In this document: piece by piece, positions 1 to 7,742 of the stretch
How positions within the stretch are numbered: position 1 is the first letter of the stretch
Layout of the letters: the number at the start of each line of letters is the position of its first letter
Source: MRBY01 sp943371005
Lineage (GTDB): Bacteria > Cyanobacteriota > Cyanobacteriia > Cyanobacteriales > MRBY01
Length of the DNA: 64,000 bases
Direction of reading: 5' to 3'
Assembly: GCA_943371005.1 (NCBI GenBank)
Contig: CALRTB020000010.1
Location: 1 to 64,000, forward strand
Notes under the pieces: generated by a model
Seen by the model: the letters and a program-made list of their open reading frames with translations, nothing else
Database searches by the model: none
Told to the model about the DNA's origin: nothing
Made by a program: the position numbers and the translations under genes

Positions 1-2
1 TG

Positions 3-326
3 AGGTTCTATGACCAAACCGACTTTGAATTCCTCGGACTCATTGCCAACCCCCGACAGTGGAGCAACGGACTCACTGTGGCAGCCCTCCTGGCTACATT
101 GGCTAATTTCGGCGTTGAGTGGAACCGTCGAAATCGAGAAACAAACCGCTTGGCTGAAGAAGCACAACGAAGAGCTGAGGAGAGAGAACGCCAGATTGCG
201 CGAACTCGAATCGAAACTCGATGCCGTATTGCCGAAATCGAATTTCAGCTTGACCCCTCCGAAGCCAACCGACGAGCTTTAAGGGCAGTCCTGGCGATGT
301 TGGCGGAATATGGGGATTTGTTTTAG
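3..326 (+). CDS. 5'-truncated hypothetical protein with charged helical region
   Basis: The frame is open from the first bases of the window to a TAG at 324-326, so the gene begins outside the window. The GTG at 78 is probably internal, because the upstream residues (FYDQTDFEFLGLIANP...) read as normal protein. A short hydrophobic stretch (GLTVAALLATLANFG) is followed by a long Arg/Glu-rich helix, likely coiled coil, and a C-terminal QLDPSEANRRAL...LAEYGDLF segment. That last segment resembles the product of a reverse-strand remnant near 7.6 kb. Function is unknown. An overlapping 90-residue frame at 10-282 is judged to be a shadow. Confidence 0.5.
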   Translation, partial: RFYDQTDFEFLGLIANPRQWSNGLTVAALLATLANFGVEWNRRNRETNRLAEEAQRRAEERERQIARTRIETRCRIAEIEFQLDPSEANRRALRAVLAMLAEYGDLF

Positions 327-328
327 GC

Positions 329-445
329 GATTTGAAAAATTTTGCGATCGCCGCAACAGATTTACCAGATGAGCAATTTCCTGAAATTTGTCCATTTACC
401 CTCGCTGAAGTATTATCCTCTGAGTTTTGGCCCGATCTTGTTTGA
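329..445 (+). pseudogene. DUF29-like C-terminal remnant
   Basis: A short open stretch ending in TGA at 443-445 translates to ...LPDEQFPEICPFTLAEV followed by LSSEFWPD. This closely matches the way cyanobacterial DUF29 proteins end (a CPF/Y-T-x-E-x-[IV]-L motif, then FxPD/E). The start and body of the gene are missing, so it is read as a decayed tail. DUF29 has no firmly established role. The identification rests on a short motif remembered from the family, not on a search. Confidence 0.4.
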
Positions 446-563
446 GGGTTTCGACGCTCCCGCTCCATTTCAGCGATCTCAGGTCTGATTGTTTTCCGAA
501 GGTAATGATGCTCCGGGAGGCGTTGTCGGGTAAGTTATTGTGTAGCGGCTTATCTTTAGTCTT

Positions 564-686
564 ATGTCGGACACTATTATCCGGGTGAGAAATTTAGGGA
601 AAAAGTACATTATCGGCCACCAAGCGCAAGAGGGCTGGAAACGGGATCAGATCGGCTTGCAAGCTAACGGAGTCAGTCCATTCTAA
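564..686 (+). pseudogene. Truncated N-terminus of a Wzt-type polysaccharide ABC ATPase
   Basis: ATG at 564 opens a 40-codon frame beginning MSDTIIRVRNLGKKYIIGHQ, which is how Wzt-like polysaccharide/polyol-phosphate export ATPases begin in cyanobacteria. After about residue 24 the sequence no longer looks like an ABC protein, and it stops at TAA 684-686 before any Walker A motif. The stop overlaps the wzx start by one base. It is interpreted as the stub left after recombination deleted an ABC-exporter gene and joined it to the present cluster. A translated leader that couples wzx translation is possible but less likely. Confidence 0.55.
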
Positions 687-2026
687 TGCTGAGTAGATAT
701 CGAGAAGTAAAAGAAGTTGCTCGGCAATATATCAGTGGTGAGCGAGGCAATATTTTTCAGAATGTTGCTTGGTTATTTTTTGAGCATATTTCTCGGATGG
801 CGTTTGGTCTCGTTGTTGGGGCTTGGGTAGCACGATATTTGGGGGCAGAACGGTTCGGCATTTTAAGTTATGCGATTGCCTTTATCGGTTTGTTTAGTCC
901 TTTGGCTAATCTTGGCTTAGATTCATTGGTCATTCGTTCGATTGTCCATGAACCGGAACTCAAGGATCAGATTTTGGGGACAACGTTTTGGCTAAAGCTA
1001 TTGGGCTCTTTATTGTGTTGTGGCTTGGTTTTGGGGATTATTTTCCAGGTTCGTTCGGGAGATGTAGTGACTCTCCAGGTGGTCGCAATCCTAGCCACAG
1101 CCAGTATTTTTCAAGCCTTTGATGTAATCGATTTTTGGTTTTGTTCTCAGGTTCAATCTAAATTTACGGTCATTGCAAAAAACAGCGTCTTTTTATTAAT
1201 TACAGGGTTTAAAGTTCTGTTAGTTATCTGGCAAGCACCGCTGGTCGCTTTTGCTTGGGTTATGTTCGCAGAAACGAGTTTAGGAGCACTGGCCTTGGTG
1301 CTGATGTATCGTTTTCGGGGTTGCGTTCTTCCTTTAGCGTGGCATTTCGATTTGGCAAAACGGCTATTAAAAGAAAGCTGGCCGTTGATTTTGTCGGGCT
1401 TAAGCATCATGATTTATATGAAAATTGACTTAATCATGCTTGGGGAAATGGTGGATGACGAGGCAGTGGGTTTATATGCAGCGGCGACTAAGCTCTCGGA
1501 AATTTGGTATTTTATCCCAACAGCAATCACAGCTTCGGTTGCTCCTTCGATCTATGCTGCAAAAAAGAACAACCAATCGGCTTATAATACAAAAGTTAAA
1601 AAATTGATTCGTCTTTTAGTGCAAATTTCTTTGATTTTTGCTATTCCTATTTCTCTTTTGTCTATGTGGATTACCACAATAATTTATGGACAAGAATTTA
1701 GCCAGTCGGGGATCATATTAGCTATTCATATTTGGGCTGCATTATTTGTATTTATGGGCGTAGCTAGTTCTCCTTGGTTTATTGCAGAAAATTTAACACA
1801 TTTGTCTTTTATGAGAACCTTTTTAGGCGCTGTCGTTAATCTCATTTTAAATTATTTATTAATTCCATCCTATGCAGGTATGGGAGCAGCATTAGCTACC
1901 GTGATCTCACAAGCAATTGCTTCATATTTAAGTAATGGATTAACGCCCATAACCCGCCCGATTTTCAATCTTCAATCAAAGGCTTTTGTAATTGATGACT
2001 TTTCAATTTTCAAGTTAAAATCTTAG
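686..2026 (+). CDS. Wzx-type polysaccharide flippase (MOP superfamily)
   Basis: This 446-residue, very hydrophobic protein has about 12-14 predicted membrane helices. Its N-terminal pattern (NVAWLFFEHISRMAFGLVVGAWVARYLGAERFG...) is typical of oligosaccharide flippases of the MATE/MOP superfamily. Such proteins move undecaprenyl-linked repeat units across the plasma membrane. The start ATG overlaps the stop of the Wzt stub, with GGAG at 669-672 upstream. It leads a glycosyltransferase cluster, but no Wzy polymerase is visible in the window. The coding sequence is AT-rich and lacks HIP1 sites, unlike the housekeeping genes. Confidence 0.85.
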   Translation: MLSRYREVKEVARQYISGERGNIFQNVAWLFFEHISRMAFGLVVGAWVARYLGAERFGILSYAIAFIGLFSPLANLGLDSLVIRSIVHEPELKDQILGTTFWLKLLGSLLCCGLVLGIIFQVRSGDVVTLQVVAILATASIFQAFDVIDFWFCSQVQSKFTVIAKNSVFLLITGFKVLLVIWQAPLVAFAWVMFAETSLGALALVLMYRFRGCVLPLAWHFDLAKRLLKESWPLILSGLSIMIYMKIDLIMLGEMVDDEAVGLYAAATKLSEIWYFIPTAITASVAPSIYAAKKNNQSAYNTKVKKLIRLLVQISLIFAIPISLLSMWITTIIYGQEFSQSGIILAIHIWAALFVFMGVASSPWFIAENLTHLSFMRTFLGAVVNLILNYLLIPSYAGMGAALATVISQAIASYLSNGLTPITRPIFNLQSKAFVIDDFSIFKLKS

Positions 2027-2051
2027 ATTCAAAAATAGCAAGCTCCATCAA

Positions 2052-2969
2052 ATGCTAAAAACCCCCGTTGCTTTTATTATTTTTAATCGTCCGGATTTGA
2101 CACAGATCGTTTTTAATGAGATCCGGAAGGCAGAGCCGAAGCAGCTTTTTGTCATTGCTGACGGGCCGAAAACCCCAGAGGAATGGAAAAAATGTCAGGC
2201 GGCGCGAGATGTGATTAAACAGGTGGATTGGGATTGCGAAGTGCTCTGCAACTACTCGGATGTAAACTTGGGCTGTCGGGAACGAGTTTCTAGTGGGATT
2301 ACCTGGGTTTTTGAGCACGTCGAAGAGGCAATTATTTTAGAAGATGACTGTGTTCCTGCTCCATCTTTCTTTTCTTTTTGTCAAACCTTGTTAGAGCATT
2401 ACCGTGATGATGAGCGAATCATGGTGATTAGCGGGAATAATTTTCAAAATGGTATCAGTCGGACAAAATATAGCTACTATTTTTCTAGATATAATCATTG
2501 TTGGGGTTGGGCAACTTGGAAAAGAGCGTGGAAATATTACGATTTTAATAAAGAAAAGTGGCTAGAGTTTAAAAAAGAGAATTTATTAAGCCAGCTTTTT
2601 GAAGATTCGACGGAAACAAAACATTGGCAAGAAATTTTTAATCGATTATTTCTTGAAGGAAAACCAAATACATGGGATTATGTCTGGACGTTTGCCTGTT
2701 GGGCACAGGGAGGACTTAGTATTTTACCAAATCAAAATTTAGTTTCTAATATCGGGTTTCGATCTGACGCTACACACACTAAAGGAATAGATAGTACAAT
2801 GGGCAATCTCCCGACACAAGATATATGGAAGATTGAGCATCCGCCATTCATCGTAAGGCATCAACAGGCGGATTTATACACTTTCAAGAATCATTTTTAT
2901 GATAGTTTTTGGGCGAATAAAATAAAACGTATTCCAACAAAAATCAAGGCTTTAGTTAACATAAAATAA
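2052..2969 (+). CDS. Glycosyltransferase, GT-A fold (GT2-like / HlpA-like)
   Basis: This 305-residue protein opens with PVAFIIFNRPDLT, a nucleotide-binding strand typical of GT-A enzymes. An IILEDDCVP motif near residue 95 is the likely DxD-type metal/nucleotide-sugar site. The family is often annotated as hemolytic protein HlpA-like or nucleotide-diphospho-sugar transferase. A HCWGWATWKRAW motif near residue 150 is characteristic of the group. There is no signal peptide, so it is cytoplasmic and probably adds one sugar to a lipid-linked repeat unit. It lies 25 bp after wzx and 2 bp before the methyltransferase, apparently in one operon. The sugar specificity cannot be read from sequence. Confidence 0.8.
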   Translation: MLKTPVAFIIFNRPDLTQIVFNEIRKAEPKQLFVIADGPKTPEEWKKCQAARDVIKQVDWDCEVLCNYSDVNLGCRERVSSGITWVFEHVEEAIILEDDCVPAPSFFSFCQTLLEHYRDDERIMVISGNNFQNGISRTKYSYYFSRYNHCWGWATWKRAWKYYDFNKEKWLEFKKENLLSQLFEDSTETKHWQEIFNRLFLEGKPNTWDYVWTFACWAQGGLSILPNQNLVSNIGFRSDATHTKGIDSTMGNLPTQDIWKIEHPPFIVRHQQADLYTFKNHFYDSFWANKIKRIPTKIKALVNIK

Positions 2970-2971
2970 AA

Positions 2972-3871
2972 ATGAATTTATCCAAACTAGAATTGTCTGA
3001 GTATGAAATTTCAGAGATTGAAAGACTATTAAAATATTCCCATCATGATCCACCTAAGCTTGAAGATATTTGGCAGATGATGGATCAAGTTTGGGATGAG
3101 CTAGGCTGTGATAATGAAGACATAGATTGGCAAAAGCTATCTTTGTATTATCAACATCCCGTCTGGATTTTAAATTCTTTGTTTATTAAGCAAGATCCAA
3201 TATCTCTACAACACCGATCTTCCATTGCTCAATGGGTCAAAAGTCAAGATATTAAACATTTGCTGGATTTTGGTGGAGGTATGGGAAATTTGGCAATCAT
3301 GATTAACCAAGTTTCTCCAAAAACTGCTATTCATATTTATGAACCTACACCCAGTCAGTATGCAATAAAAAGACTCAAAGAATTTAATAATATTCAATTC
3401 GTTGATCATCTTCAACCTAATTATGATTGCCTAATTGCCACAGATGTCTTAGAACACATTCCTGATCCCCTTAAAACCTTTGGGGAAATGATTGAATCCG
3501 TAAAATCAGATGGATATTTATTAATCGCCAATCATTTTTATCCTTGTATTAAATGCCATTTGCCCTCTACGTTCCATTTTCGTTATACATTTGATTCTTT
3601 TGCTCAAAAAATGGGTTTGCGAAAAATAGGAATATGCGAAGGTAGCCATGCGACAATCTATCAGAAAATTTCCAATAAACTTTTTGATTGGGAAGAAATT
3701 CGTAGGCAAGAAGAAAAATCACAACAAGAATTTTATATTAATCAGATTAAAGAAAAATATTTTTATCGTTGGATAAGGAAAGCAATTAATTTTATTAAAA
3801 ATCCCCATAAGGGTATTGTAAAAATTCAGAATAAGCTAAAAAGTTTTTTGAATGAAAGTTCTTCAAATTAG
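2972..3871 (+). CDS. Class I SAM-dependent methyltransferase
   Basis: The 299-residue product has a Rossmann SAM-binding motif I (LLDFGGGMGNL, about residue 90), an acidic post-I segment (IYEPTP) and motif IV CLIATDVLEHIPDP. This is the standard class I arrangement. A roughly 80-residue N-terminal region has no motif I recognise, and the C-terminus is Lys-rich. Lying between glycosyltransferases, it probably methylates a sugar of the surface glycan or caps a chain. Its 3' end overlaps the next gene by 20 bases, which supports co-translation. Its base composition is AT-rich, like the rest of the island. Confidence 0.8.
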   Translation: MNLSKLELSEYEISEIERLLKYSHHDPPKLEDIWQMMDQVWDELGCDNEDIDWQKLSLYYQHPVWILNSLFIKQDPISLQHRSSIAQWVKSQDIKHLLDFGGGMGNLAIMINQVSPKTAIHIYEPTPSQYAIKRLKEFNNIQFVDHLQPNYDCLIATDVLEHIPDPLKTFGEMIESVKSDGYLLIANHFYPCIKCHLPSTFHFRYTFDSFAQKMGLRKIGICEGSHATIYQKISNKLFDWEEIRRQEEKSQQEFYINQIKEKYFYRWIRKAINFIKNPHKGIVKIQNKLKSFLNESSSN

Positions 3872-5084
3872 TATCAGTGACATTACCGGTGGGGCATCTA
3901 TTGCTGCATACCGACTCCACCAAGGACTACAAAGAGCAAAAAATGACTCTAAAGTGTTAGTCGGGCAAAAAAACTCTAGTGATCCTAATGTGACCGAAAT
4001 TAGCAAACGCCGCTACGTTAACAAAGCCCTGTCTCGCATTGCTGCCACTGCTGGCCTCAATTACCTCAGCATCTTTGATACTTGGCAGATCAAAAAACAT
4101 CCCTTTTACCAAACTGCTGATATACTCAATCTCCATAATCTCCACGGTGAATATTTTAATTATCTTGCTCTGTCTCAATTAACAGCCAATATTCCCGCCG
4201 TTTATACCCTCCATGATATGTGGAGCTTTACCGGGCATTGTGCCTATAGTTTTGCTTGTGAAAAATGGCAATCTGGTTGCGGTTCTTGTCCAAACTTGAG
4301 TACCTATCCCGCCGTTAAAATTGACAATACCCACCTCGAATGGCAACTCAAAAAATGGGTTTATAACCAATCAAACTTAACCATCGTTACCCCCAGCCAA
4401 TGGCTTAAGCGAGAGGCTGAAAAAAGTGTTCTTCAGGATAAAAAAATTCACTGGATTCCGAATGGCATTCCGACTCAAATTTTTCAACCAATTGATCAGC
4501 AACTCTGCCGCACTATCTTAGGTTTACCCCAGGATAAATATATTCTTGCCTTTGCCGCTCAGAACCTCAACGATCCCCGCAAAGGTTCCGATCTTCTCCA
4601 AAAAGCTCTCCAACTCATTCCTGCTTCCCTCAAGCAAGAAAGTCTGCTGCTGATCCTGGGCAATCAATCCGCCGGATTCTTAGCCGACATCGACATTCCG
4701 GCCATCTCCCTCGGTTACGTGGAAGGTGATCGCCTAAAAGCTATTTTTTATAACGCCGCTGATCTATTCCTTTGTCCGACCCGTGCCGATAACTTGCCCC
4801 TTGTTTTACAGGAAAGTATGGCCTGCGGTATACCTTTAGTCTCCTTTGATATTGGTGGCGTTCCTGATTTAGTACGTCCTGGCGTAACGGGCTATCTCGC
4901 CAAACCCGAAGATCCTCAAGACTTTTGCCATGGCATTGTGCAACTACTTGCAGATAAAACCTTGCGGGAAATCATGGGTCAAAATTGCCGCCGCATTGCC
5001 GAAACCGAATATCCCATCGAACTGCAAGCCCAACGGTACATCGAACTCTATCAACAGATCCTCAACCAAAAGACGACTGCCTAA
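3852..5084 (+). CDS. Glycosyltransferase family 4 (GT-B fold)
   Basis: This 410-residue protein begins MKVLQISISDITGGASIAAYRLHQGL, the N-terminal strand and Gly-rich loop of GT4 enzymes. The C-terminal half carries the retaining GT-B E-x7-E region (LVLQESMACGIPLVSFDIGGVPDL split around residues 320-345), which binds the nucleotide-sugar. A Cys-rich segment near residues 125-150 (GHCAYSFACEKW...CGSCP) is typical of a WcaC-like subgroup and may hold a metal. It ends the first run of island genes, overlapping the methyltransferase by 20 bases. Donor and acceptor are unknown. Confidence 0.85.
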   Translation: MKVLQISISDITGGASIAAYRLHQGLQRAKNDSKVLVGQKNSSDPNVTEISKRRYVNKALSRIAATAGLNYLSIFDTWQIKKHPFYQTADILNLHNLHGEYFNYLALSQLTANIPAVYTLHDMWSFTGHCAYSFACEKWQSGCGSCPNLSTYPAVKIDNTHLEWQLKKWVYNQSNLTIVTPSQWLKREAEKSVLQDKKIHWIPNGIPTQIFQPIDQQLCRTILGLPQDKYILAFAAQNLNDPRKGSDLLQKALQLIPASLKQESLLLILGNQSAGFLADIDIPAISLGYVEGDRLKAIFYNAADLFLCPTRADNLPLVLQESMACGIPLVSFDIGGVPDLVRPGVTGYLAKPEDPQDFCHGIVQLLADKTLREIMGQNCRRIAETEYPIELQAQRYIELYQQILNQKTTA

Positions 5085-5376
5085 ATAAAAGGTGAGTTTT
5101 GTCGGGGGAGCTAAAAAATCAGCTCTTAGGTTGCGATGTTTTACAGCAGAATTTTCTAGAAGCGAATCTGGAAAGGCGATCGTCTCGTTAAAATCATAGA
5201 GAGATTATTCTGAGGAAGGTTTTTTGAGTAAACTTGTACCAAAGCGCGATCATTCGGTAGGTAGACCACTGGGCGATCGCCAAAAAGAATAATCAATAGA
5301 GGAAATTCACCGATGATAGTGGGTACTCTAAATCTATATTATTATTTTCGAGATCTTCTTCAAGATATCTCAAACA
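5085..5376 (+). other. Intergenic gap inside the glycan island
   Basis: This 292-bp stretch separates the two runs of island genes. It contains a HIP1 site near 5274-5281, rare for this island, and a weak GAGCT/AGCTC inverted repeat around 5109-5127. No convincing gene was found. A short ATG frame from 5313 runs into the next gene in another phase and is not supported. The gap probably carries the promoter for the following two glycosyltransferase genes, though I cannot place a clear -10/-35 pair. Confidence 0.4.
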
Positions 5377-6300
5377 ATGCGACAATCTCCAGGCTTGCAA
5401 GAATTAAGAGATCAGTCTGAACAATCCCCTGCTGCCTATATCATCATCCCTGTACACAATCGTAAAAAGATCACTCTTACCTGCCTGCAGCAACTGAAAG
5501 ACAATGGAGATCTAGATCAGTATTCCGTTATTGTCGTTGATGATGGTTCCACTGATGGTACTGCTGAAGCAATTCGAAATCAATTCCCCACCATCACAAT
5601 TTTGTATGGTGATGGCAATCTCTGGTGGACAGGTGCTATCAAAATGGGAATGGAATATGCTCTAAAACAGAAAGCTGATTATATTATCTGGTTAAATGAT
5701 GATTGCTTACCTCAAAAATATACTCTAAATGCTCTAGTGAAGTTTTTAGAAAATCATTCACATACGATTGTTGGCGCAGCTTGTTATCTCACTAAAGTCA
5801 ATATTTTAATTAAAACTGGCTGTTTATATAGAACTCCCGTCGCAGCAGCGCCTAACACAGTTACCTTTGTTGACAGTCTTTCGGGATATTGTCTTGGTTT
5901 TCCTTCAAATTTATGCTCTGTTATTGGCTTACCTGATGAGAAACGATTTCCTCATTACAGAGGAGATGACTCATATGTTTTGCAGGCTACACGTTCAGGA
6001 TTTAAAGCTTGTATTTTAGGAGATGCACAAGTTTTTCTAGTAGATACAATAGGCTCGCCTAAAAATTTAAATCAGTACCTAAAACAAAATTCCCAAAATA
6101 TATCTATAAAATCAGTTTTCTTAAATAAGAAATCAAAGTATTATTTGCCGAGCAACTTCTTTTATTTTATCCAAAAATACAAATCAACTAAAGGAACATT
6201 ATTCTTTGTTCTAAAATTTTTGCTCTGGTCATATCAATATCTTGATTTTTTGCTTGTTGACAGTTTGCGTCAAATAACTCAAGCAAAACACGATCAATGA
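5377..6300 (+). CDS. Glycosyltransferase family 2
   Basis: This 307-residue GT-A protein has YIIIPVHNRKKI, VVDDGSTDGT and a WLNDDCLP catalytic DD region (about residue 108), together with the GDGNLWWTGAIKMG segment common in rhamnosyltransferase-like GT2 proteins. The C-terminus is Lys- and aromatic-rich and may associate with the membrane. ATG 5377 follows an AT-rich spacer. The gene overlaps the next by four bases (ATGA), so the two are probably translated together. It likely adds a sugar to the same surface glycan as its neighbours. Specificity is unknown. Confidence 0.85.
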   Translation: MRQSPGLQELRDQSEQSPAAYIIIPVHNRKKITLTCLQQLKDNGDLDQYSVIVVDDGSTDGTAEAIRNQFPTITILYGDGNLWWTGAIKMGMEYALKQKADYIIWLNDDCLPQKYTLNALVKFLENHSHTIVGAACYLTKVNILIKTGCLYRTPVAAAPNTVTFVDSLSGYCLGFPSNLCSVIGLPDEKRFPHYRGDDSYVLQATRSGFKACILGDAQVFLVDTIGSPKNLNQYLKQNSQNISIKSVFLNKKSKYYLPSNFFYFIQKYKSTKGTLFFVLKFLLWSYQYLDFLLVDSLRQITQAKHDQ

Positions 6301-7538
6301 GTAAAAACATTATGCACTTAAATAAATTTGGTTCTCTATCGTTACATATTTTCATGCTGCATAATCATTATCAATATATGGGTGGTGAAGATACGTCTAC
6401 ACAAGCAGAAATAGCCATTCTAAAGCAGTTTAAACATCAAGTGACTTATGTGGAAGAACATAACGATCGCATCAAACAATTCAGCATCTTTGATAAACTT
6501 AAACTTTTTTTTACTACCGCCTGGAATCCTCACCAAGCAAAAAGCCTCAAATCACAACTGAAAATTCTCAAACCTGACATTCTCCACGTTCAAAACTTTT
6601 TTCCGCTTTTTTCTCCTTCTGTTCATCAAGCCGCACGCTCTCTGAATATTCCCTCCATTCAACACTTACATAACTTCCGTTTTGGCTGTCTTAATGCTTC
6701 TCTATTTCGAGAAAATCAAATTTGTGAAGTCTGTGTTAGTAAAAATCCCTGGCGAGGCATTTTTTATCGTTGCTATCGAGGCTCCTTGCCTGGCTCTTTA
6801 GCTGTTTGGAATATGATTACCGTCAATCGCTGGCGTAAAACCTGGGAGAAAAATGTTGATGCATTTATTACTCCTAGCCACTTCGCTGCCAATAAACTAA
6901 TTCAAATGGGTATTCCTGGCGATCGCCTTTATGTGAAACCCAACGTTACTGCCGATCCCCTACCCAATCAAATAATTCCAGCATTGCCCGAAAGACCAAC
7001 ATTTCTCTTTATCGGTCGCCTTTCCTCAGAAAAAGGCGTGATGACCTTGCTAAAGGCTTGGGAAAAACTGAATCAACCTGAATGGCAACTCAATATTGCT
7101 GGCGATGGCCCCCAAAAAGTAGAACTAGATACATTTGTTCATGAGCGCAACTTAACAAACGTAGTTTTTCTGGGTCATCAAACCAAAGAACAAGTGATCA
7201 CAGCTATTCAAAATGCCACTGCTGTTCTCGTTCCTTCTCAGTGGTACGAAACATTCGGGCGAGTTGTAATTGAAGCCTTTGCTTGCGGTCGCGTTGCAAT
7301 TGTCTCTGACTTAGGTGCCCTCGCTGAACTGGTTAAAGATCAGACAACAGGTTTTCTAGTACCCCATAGCAATATTGATGCCTGGGTGGAACGCTTAGAA
7401 TGGGCTGGCACACACCTCCTCGAAATTGTAGCAATGGGGCAAAATGCTCGCTTAGCCTACCAGCAAAACTACACCCCTGAAATCAATTACCAACAAACGA
7501 TGGATATTTATCAGAGAGTTTTAATGGGGAAATATTGA
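6297..7538 (+). CDS. Glycosyltransferase family 4 (GT-B fold)
   Basis: The 413-residue protein has the N-terminal YMGGEDTSTQAEIAIL pattern of a GT4 group involved in polysaccharide synthesis, an FLFIGRLSSEKG donor-site strand, and a WYETFGRVVIEAFACGRVAI catalytic E-x7-E region near residues 318-337. Its start overlaps the preceding GT2 stop by four bases. It contains one HIP1 site near 6920. It is the last forward gene of the island; a degenerate reverse-strand frame follows. A cytoplasmic, membrane-associated role adding a sugar to the lipid-linked repeat is inferred. Confidence 0.85.
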   Translation: MSKNIMHLNKFGSLSLHIFMLHNHYQYMGGEDTSTQAEIAILKQFKHQVTYVEEHNDRIKQFSIFDKLKLFFTTAWNPHQAKSLKSQLKILKPDILHVQNFFPLFSPSVHQAARSLNIPSIQHLHNFRFGCLNASLFRENQICEVCVSKNPWRGIFYRCYRGSLPGSLAVWNMITVNRWRKTWEKNVDAFITPSHFAANKLIQMGIPGDRLYVKPNVTADPLPNQIIPALPERPTFLFIGRLSSEKGVMTLLKAWEKLNQPEWQLNIAGDGPQKVELDTFVHERNLTNVVFLGHQTKEQVITAIQNATAVLVPSQWYETFGRVVIEAFACGRVAIVSDLGALAELVKDQTTGFLVPHSNIDAWVERLEWAGTHLLEIVAMGQNARLAYQQNYTPEINYQQTMDIYQRVLMGKY

Positions 7539-7685
7539 CACTACTTTCTTTACTTTGCTCTGAAGTATTTCTCCACATTTCTCCAAAACAGCCAGGATAT
7601 CGACTAAGGCCTGTCGGTCGGTTTCGGTAGCGTCAAGTTGATCGCAGATTTTGGTAAGACAGATTAATCCAGATTTTGGGAATTT
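7521..7685 (-). pseudogene. Reverse-strand remnant related to the left-edge protein
   Basis: Reading the minus strand, LTKICDQLDATETDRQAL then VDILAVLEKCGEIL aligns with QLDPSEANRRAL then RAVLAMLAEYGDLF at the C-terminus of the frame at 3-326. Spacing is identical and many residues are identical or conservative. The upstream part of this frame (toward 7751) does not match and overlaps the folC start, so a complete gene is unlikely. I read it as a truncated copy of the same small family placed at the opposite edge of the glycan island. A short, still expressed protein cannot be excluded. Confidence 0.45.
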
Positions 7686-7742
7686 TCCAGACACCAATCC
7701 ATTATAGTTTGGGGATATTGTCCCAAATTTTTGATATTCACC

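Noticed and set aside
10..282. Overlapping 90-codon forward frame at the left edge
   Set aside because: The alternative frame (3-326) is open to the window edge and its C-terminus matches another frame near 7.6 kb, so this one is treated as a shadow.
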